Origin: Pikeienuella litoralis
GTDB taxonomy: Bacteria > Pseudomonadota > Alphaproteobacteria > Rhodobacterales > Rhodobacteraceae
Reading direction: 5' to 3'
Assembly (NCBI RefSeq): GCF_037646705.1
Contig: NZ_JBBHER010000003.1
Location: 451,982-515,981, forward strand
Length of the DNA: 64,000 nucleotides
Part shown: in pieces, positions 60,120 through 64,000 of the stretch
How the letters are laid out: every line of letters begins with the position of its first letter
How positions within the stretch are numbered: the stretch's first letter is position 1
Notes under the pieces: model-generated
The model's input: only the letters and a program-made list of their open reading frames with translations
Database searches by the model: none
Told to the model about the DNA's origin: nothing
Made by a program: the position numbers and the translations under genes

Positions 60120-62198
60120 TTGGCATATGATGCTGAACGCGCAAGAGAACTACTTAGAATTGGTTCGGGGCATAGATCTGCGGATTTTCGAGAGGGTCAG
60201 GAAGATGCCATTCGCCATATTGTTGAGGGAAAGGGGCGGCTACTAGTCGTTCAAAAAACTGGCTGGGGGAAGAGTTTTGTATATTTTATTGCTACAAAAC
60301 TGCTGCGCGAAAGTGGCGGCGGCCCTTCCGTTCTGATTTCGCCATTGCTTTCTCTGATGCGAAACCAAATCGAGGCGGCTGAGCGCATGGGTTTGCGTGC
60401 CGCGTTGATCAGTTCCGAGAACAATCCCGAATGGCAGGAGATTGAAGCCAGATTTGCTCGCGGGGAGGTCGATATTCTTCTTGTAACGCCGGAGCGCTTG
60501 AACAATGAGGGATTTCGCGCCCGGGTTCTTGCCAATGTAGCCCAACAAGTCTCGTTGTTAATTGTTGACGAAGCTCATTGTATCTCTGATTGGGGGCACG
60601 ATTTTCGCCCAAGCTATAGGTTGTTGGAGCGACTTGTGAGATCGCTGCCAGCCAATTTTAGAGTGCTGGCCACAACCGCAACGGCCAACGATCGCGTGAT
60701 GGAAGATCTTATCACAGTCCTCGGACCCGGGCTCAATGTTTCAAAAGGGGATCTAAACCGAACGTCACTTACTTTGCAGACGATCAAACTGCCTAGCCAG
60801 GCGGAACGTCTCGCATGGATCGCGGAGCAATTAGCCTCACTGGACGGACACGGCATAATCTACACACTGACGGTTCGGGATGCTAATCTGGTGGCGGATT
60901 GGTTGAAGACCCGAGGCTTCAATGTAGAAGCGTATACCGGTGAAACAGGCGAGCGACGAGAAGAGTTTGAACAGGCTTTGCTCGGCAATGGAGTCAAGGC
61001 GCTTGTTGCGACCACCGCCTTGGGCATGGGCTATGACAAACCAGATCTTGCTTTTGTAATTCATTATCAAATGCCTGGATCTGTAGTTGCCTACTATCAA
61101 CAGGTCGGCCGAGCAGGGCGGGCTCTGAGCGCGGCCTATGGCATTTTGCTAAGCGGCGAAGAAGAGGTAGACATCACGGACTGGTTTATTCATAGTGCTT
61201 TCCCAACAAGGCAGGAAGTCGCAGACGTACTTGATGCCTTGGATCAGGCACCTGATGGATTGTCTGTTCCTGAATTGCTGAACATTGTGAATCTTAGTAA
61301 AGGCCGCGTCGAAAAGACAATCGCTTTGCTTTCGCTGGAATCACCTGCGCCGATCGCCAAGCAAGGCACAAAATGGCAGCTTACGGCCGCGACATTGGGG
61401 GACGGGTTTTGGGAGCGGGCAGAGCGCCTTACGTCTCTTAGACGTGACGAAAACCAGCAGATGCAGAACTATGTCACGTTGCCGTTCGGTGAGCACATGG
61501 GCTTCTTGATCGACGCACTCGACGGTGACCCGAGTTTGGTTACTGCGCCGACCTTGCCACCGCTTCCAGTGAGGACTGATTCAGGTTTGGTCCAAGAAGC
61601 GGTCAAATTCCTGCGTAGGACTAACCTGCCAATCGAGCCCCGAAAGCAGTGGCCCAGCGGTGGGCTGCCTGAGTACGGCGTTCGGGGAACGATTCCGTTA
61701 AATCATCGAACTCATCCTGGAAAGGCTCTCTGTGTTTGGGGTGATGCCGGTTGGGGAGGACTCGTTCGCCAAGGGAAGTATCGCGACGGTCGTTTTGCCG
61801 ACGACTTAGTTAACGCCTGCGTGAAGATGCTCCAACAATGGACCCCGCAACCGGCTCCAACTTGGGTCACCTGTGTACCTTCGCAACGTCATCGAGAATT
61901 GGTCCCGGATTTCTCTCAACGTTTGGCAGACGCACTGGGTTTGCCGTTTCATGCGGTCATAATGAAAACAGACGAACGACCGGAACAGAAAACTATGGCG
62001 AACAGCACTCAACAGGCGCGAAACATCGACGGGTCGCTGGCCATTGAGGAGAAATCCATGCCGCATGGCCCAGTATTACTTATCGACGACATGGTGGACT
62101 CGCGCTGGACTTTGACGATAGCTGCATGGCTACTTCGCAAGAATGGGGTGAGTGACGTTTGGCCAATGGCGCTTTCTCAGACGGGAAATGACAAATGA
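60120..62198 (+). CDS. RecQ-type SF2 helicase fused to a C-terminal phosphoribosyltransferase-like domain
   Basis: 692 aa from a TTG with GGGGAG 7 bases upstream; an ATG at 60003 would add 39 residues with no family match. Walker A TGWGKS at 47-52, LISPLLSLMRNQ, DEAH box in IVDEAHCISDWGHD (150-153), ATTATAN, then motif VI-like QQVGRAGRA: a RecQ-like core. A winged-helix-like region follows (LSVPELLNIVNLSKGRVEKT). The last 120 residues carry VLLIDDMVDSRWT (652 on), a PRPP-binding loop of ComF-like phosphoribosyltransferases. The next gene overlaps by 4 bases and is DprA-like. Confidence 0.87.
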   Translation: MAYDAERARELLRIGSGHRSADFREGQEDAIRHIVEGKGRLLVVQKTGWGKSFVYFIATKLLRESGGGPSVLISPLLSLMRNQIEAAERMGLRAALISSENNPEWQEIEARFARGEVDILLVTPERLNNEGFRARVLANVAQQVSLLIVDEAHCISDWGHDFRPSYRLLERLVRSLPANFRVLATTATANDRVMEDLITVLGPGLNVSKGDLNRTSLTLQTIKLPSQAERLAWIAEQLASLDGHGIIYTLTVRDANLVADWLKTRGFNVEAYTGETGERREEFEQALLGNGVKALVATTALGMGYDKPDLAFVIHYQMPGSVVAYYQQVGRAGRALSAAYGILLSGEEEVDITDWFIHSAFPTRQEVADVLDALDQAPDGLSVPELLNIVNLSKGRVEKTIALLSLESPAPIAKQGTKWQLTAATLGDGFWERAERLTSLRRDENQQMQNYVTLPFGEHMGFLIDALDGDPSLVTAPTLPPLPVRTDSGLVQEAVKFLRRTNLPIEPRKQWPSGGLPEYGVRGTIPLNHRTHPGKALCVWGDAGWGGLVRQGKYRDGRFADDLVNACVKMLQQWTPQPAPTWVTCVPSQRHRELVPDFSQRLADALGLPFHAVIMKTDERPEQKTMANSTQQARNIDGSLAIEEKSMPHGPVLLIDDMVDSRWTLTIAAWLLRKNGVSDVWPMALSQTGNDK

Positions 62199-63604
62199 TG
62201 CCGGACCTCTCACCAAATACTCAAGCAATACTCATGCTGACGGCACCACTGATTGCCGGACGTGGCACCCCGAAATCGGACGTGCTTACACCCGGTGAAT
62301 ACAAGCGCCTAGCTCGGCATCTTCGCGACATCAAAAGTCAGCCTGCCGACTTGGTATCTACGAACGCTGTAGAGATCCTGCGCGCCTGTAAGCCAGTGAT
62401 CGAAGAAGACCGTCTCCAGAGTCTTCTTGGCCGCGGATTTTTGCTAAGCCAAGTCGTAGAGCGGTGGCGGGCTCGTGCGATTTGGGTCGTCAGTCGCGCC
62501 GATCCAGAATATCCAAAGCGTCTGATAGATCGTCTTCGAGAAAATGCGCCCGCTGTCTTATATGGTTGCGGCGAAATGGGGCTTCTTGAAACTGGCGGTT
62601 TGGCGGTGGTCGGCTCACGCCATGTGGATGATTCACTGATCGAGTACACGCTGCAAATTGGACAACTCGCTGCACGCGCAAAAAGGACGTTGGTATCAGG
62701 TGGAGCCAGAGGCATCGATCAGGCCGCAATGCGTGGTGCATTAGAAGCCGGTGGAAAAGTCTGTGGTGTTCTTGCGGACAGTCTCGAGAAGACGGCAATG
62801 AATCGCGAAAATAGAAATATGCTGCTCGATGGTCAACTCACACTGATTTCACCGTATGATCCCAGTGCTGGGTTCAACGTAGGAAACGCAATGCAGCGCA
62901 ACAAGTTGATCTACGCGATGTCGGACGCTGCCCTAGTGGCTAGTTCCGACTTCAATAAGGGCGGGACGTGGGCGGGCGCAGTCGAACAGCTTGATAAACT
63001 CCATTTCGTGCCGATCTACGTCCGGTCGACTCATGATGGATCAATTGGCTTGGATGAGCTAAGGAAAAAAGGAGCTCTCTTGTGGCCGAATCCTCAAGAT
63101 CCAGTGTCATTTGAGTCTGTACTTGATAATCCGGTTTTGACTTCTTCTGCGTCGAGCCAAGAAGCCCTATTGTTTTCAGAGCCAGATAAACTGAACAAAG
63201 AAGCGCCAGTCGCAACAGAGCGCGTCGAGCGACTTAATCTTGAGAACGCTGCTTTTGCCGACGAAGGTTTAGATTTGGCTGATCTACCGCGGCAAGGCGC
63301 GGAAGAAGAATTAGATATTGAGCAAACAGCCGTAACGCCAGAGCCAGAACTCGAAACTCCGATCGCCCGTGTTAGCAGTCTCGTCATTGAAGAATCGTCC
63401 CCGGCTGAATTACTTTTTGGAGCTGTACGCGCTTCTATGCAGCAGCTTCTGAAAGAGCCCATGAAAGAGCCGGATATCGCAGAGGCGCTAGATATTTCCA
63501 AAGCGCAAGCAAAGATCTGGTTACAACGTCTTGTCGAAGAAGGTGTAATTCAGAAAAACAAGAAGCCGGTTAGCTACGAAGTTAAACAGCCGAATTTCTT
63601 ATAG
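62195..63604 (+). CDS. DprA/Smf-like protein, partner of the helicase-PRTase
   Basis: 469 aa. Central Rossmann domain of DprA: DPEYPKRLIDRLRENAPAVLYGCG, LAVVGSRHVDDSLIEYT, TLVSGGARGIDQAAMRGALEAGG. It differs from housekeeping DprA in a long acidic linker after residue 310 and a C-terminal winged-helix-like domain (PDIAEALDISKAQAKIWLQRLVEEG). ShosA of the ShosTA toxin-antitoxin defence pair is DprA-like and partners a phosphoribosyltransferase, so the arrangement is similar. Start overlaps the helicase stop. Confidence 0.85.
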   Translation: MMPDLSPNTQAILMLTAPLIAGRGTPKSDVLTPGEYKRLARHLRDIKSQPADLVSTNAVEILRACKPVIEEDRLQSLLGRGFLLSQVVERWRARAIWVVSRADPEYPKRLIDRLRENAPAVLYGCGEMGLLETGGLAVVGSRHVDDSLIEYTLQIGQLAARAKRTLVSGGARGIDQAAMRGALEAGGKVCGVLADSLEKTAMNRENRNMLLDGQLTLISPYDPSAGFNVGNAMQRNKLIYAMSDAALVASSDFNKGGTWAGAVEQLDKLHFVPIYVRSTHDGSIGLDELRKKGALLWPNPQDPVSFESVLDNPVLTSSASSQEALLFSEPDKLNKEAPVATERVERLNLENAAFADEGLDLADLPRQGAEEELDIEQTAVTPEPELETPIARVSSLVIEESSPAELLFGAVRASMQQLLKEPMKEPDIAEALDISKAQAKIWLQRLVEEGVIQKNKKPVSYEVKQPNFL

Positions 63605-63702
63605 GGTAAGATGGTTTATTCAAATAATTATATGCAACCTTTGATTGAGAAAATGTCGCCTGTTGTTGCATGGGTTATATAAGGCGTGCCCGAAGTCGAC
63701 GT

Positions 63703-63881
63703 TCAGTCAAACACGCGCCCGGGCTGCTCGACCCACGGCAGCTCCGCCACGCCGCAGAGGTCGAAGATCGACAGCACCGTGGGTTCGCGCCGCAGCACCA
63801 GCCGTTCCAGCACTGATGGCGCCAGCCATGCCAGCCGGATCACGCGGCTGACATAGCGGTCGGAGATGCCTTCCTCTCTGG
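63703..63881 (-). pseudogene. C-terminal remnant of a probable serine recombinase
   Basis: About 59 codons ending at 63703. The sequence EEGISDRYVSRVIRLAWLAP and ELPWVEQPGRVFD resembles the extreme C-terminus common to large alphaproteobacterial recombinase-family proteins. Upstream (towards higher coordinates) the frame meets the candidate IS end at 63882, and no resolvase core is seen. Probably interrupted by that insertion. Confidence 0.5.
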
Positions 63882-64000
63882 GTAAGCGGGGTTTTGCTCC
63901 CACCTACTTTTCCGCCGTTTGATCGAGGAATCTGCCGACCCTGAGGAGGGCTGGCATGATGGATGATTCTGGCAGAAGTTCTATCAGTAAGTACAGGCGC
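63882..64000 (+). mobile_element. left end of a probable IS66-family element, cut by the window
   Basis: Starts with GTAAGCG at 63882, the terminal sequence I associate with IS66-family inverted repeats. A gene begins at 63956 or 63959 shortly after. The right end lies outside the window, so identity rests on the short terminal motif and on interruption of the recombinase remnant exactly here. Confidence 0.45.
63956..64000 (+). CDS. partial reading frame, probable first gene of the IS
   Basis: Only 15 codons are in the window (MMDDSGRSSISKYRR). GAGGAGGG lies 5 bases before the first ATG, a strong ribosome site. A short first gene (tnpA type) would fit an IS66 element, but so few residues cannot identify it. 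Confidence 0.4.
   Translation, partial: MMDDSGRSSISKYRR

Overview
The window is GC-rich chromosome from an alphaproteobacterium, most likely a Rhodobacterales relative. The signs are very high GC at third codon positions, the separate hrcA-grpE and dnaK-dnaJ loci, a TSUP exporter paired with an Alph_Pro_TM protein, a type 2 CtaA, a polyprenyl synthase, and a PgsA-MoaD-MoaE run. Genes are tightly packed on both strands and often joined by 4-nt ATGA/GTGA overlaps. No species can be named from sequence alone.

Region 1 (1 to about 47.1 kb) is core chromosome. In order it holds: the end of dapA, smpB, a GNAT enzyme, an AhpD-like protein, an OmpA-like protein, an RNA uracil methyltransferase, pgsA, moaD-moaE, an M3 oligopeptidase, dnaJ and dnaK, an acyltransferase, alkB, grpE-hrcA, rph-rdgB, a PAS protein, hemW, several small conserved proteins, a polyprenyl diphosphate synthase and gnd. 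Next comes a five-gene translationally coupled operon of four glycosyltransferases and one histidine phosphatase (23.7-29.0 kb). It is followed by a TSUP exporter pair, tRNA-Leu(UAA), a C26 amidotransferase-type hydrolase, a GST, ctaA, gluQ, a 3-methyladenine glycosylase, an esterase, an HNH protein, dsbB/yqaA, a BTAD-TPR regulator, an AEC transporter, and the MBL-tatD-holB-tmk-dacC-SPOR lipoprotein run.

Region 2 (47.14-58.80 kb) is an integrated mobile element of about 11.6 kb in tRNA-Ser(UGA). A 21-nt copy of the tRNA 3' end is repeated at both edges. A tyrosine integrase sits at the right edge, and a tandem pair of 12-nt repeats lies about 75 nt inside each edge, as expected for arm-type integrase sites. 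The element carries a MobV-type relaxase with a structured, partly duplicated hairpin region (candidate oriT). Its cargo is a PemK-like toxin, an operon of MqsR-like toxin, MqsA-like antitoxin and a KGGVGR ATPase, and one polypeptide fusing an ABC-type ATPase to a DUF4435 TOPRIM-like domain (a PARIS-like arrangement). The last two cargo units are visibly more AT-rich than their surroundings.

Region 3 (58.80-64.00 kb) lies beyond the right att copy but is still accessory DNA. It holds a ParD/ParE pair, a two-gene operon of a RecQ-type helicase fused to a C-terminal phosphoribosyltransferase-like domain plus a DprA/Smf-like protein, the broken C-terminus of a probable serine recombinase, and what looks like the left end of an IS66-family element. 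It may be a second element or degraded island next to the first.

The strongest candidates for undescribed biology are the MqsR/MqsA/KGGVGR-ATPase operon, the RecQ-PRTase plus DprA-like operon, and the single-chain ATPase-DUF4435 protein. All three are proposed as defence or conflict systems by inference from domains and context; none of those functions is shown by the sequence itself.
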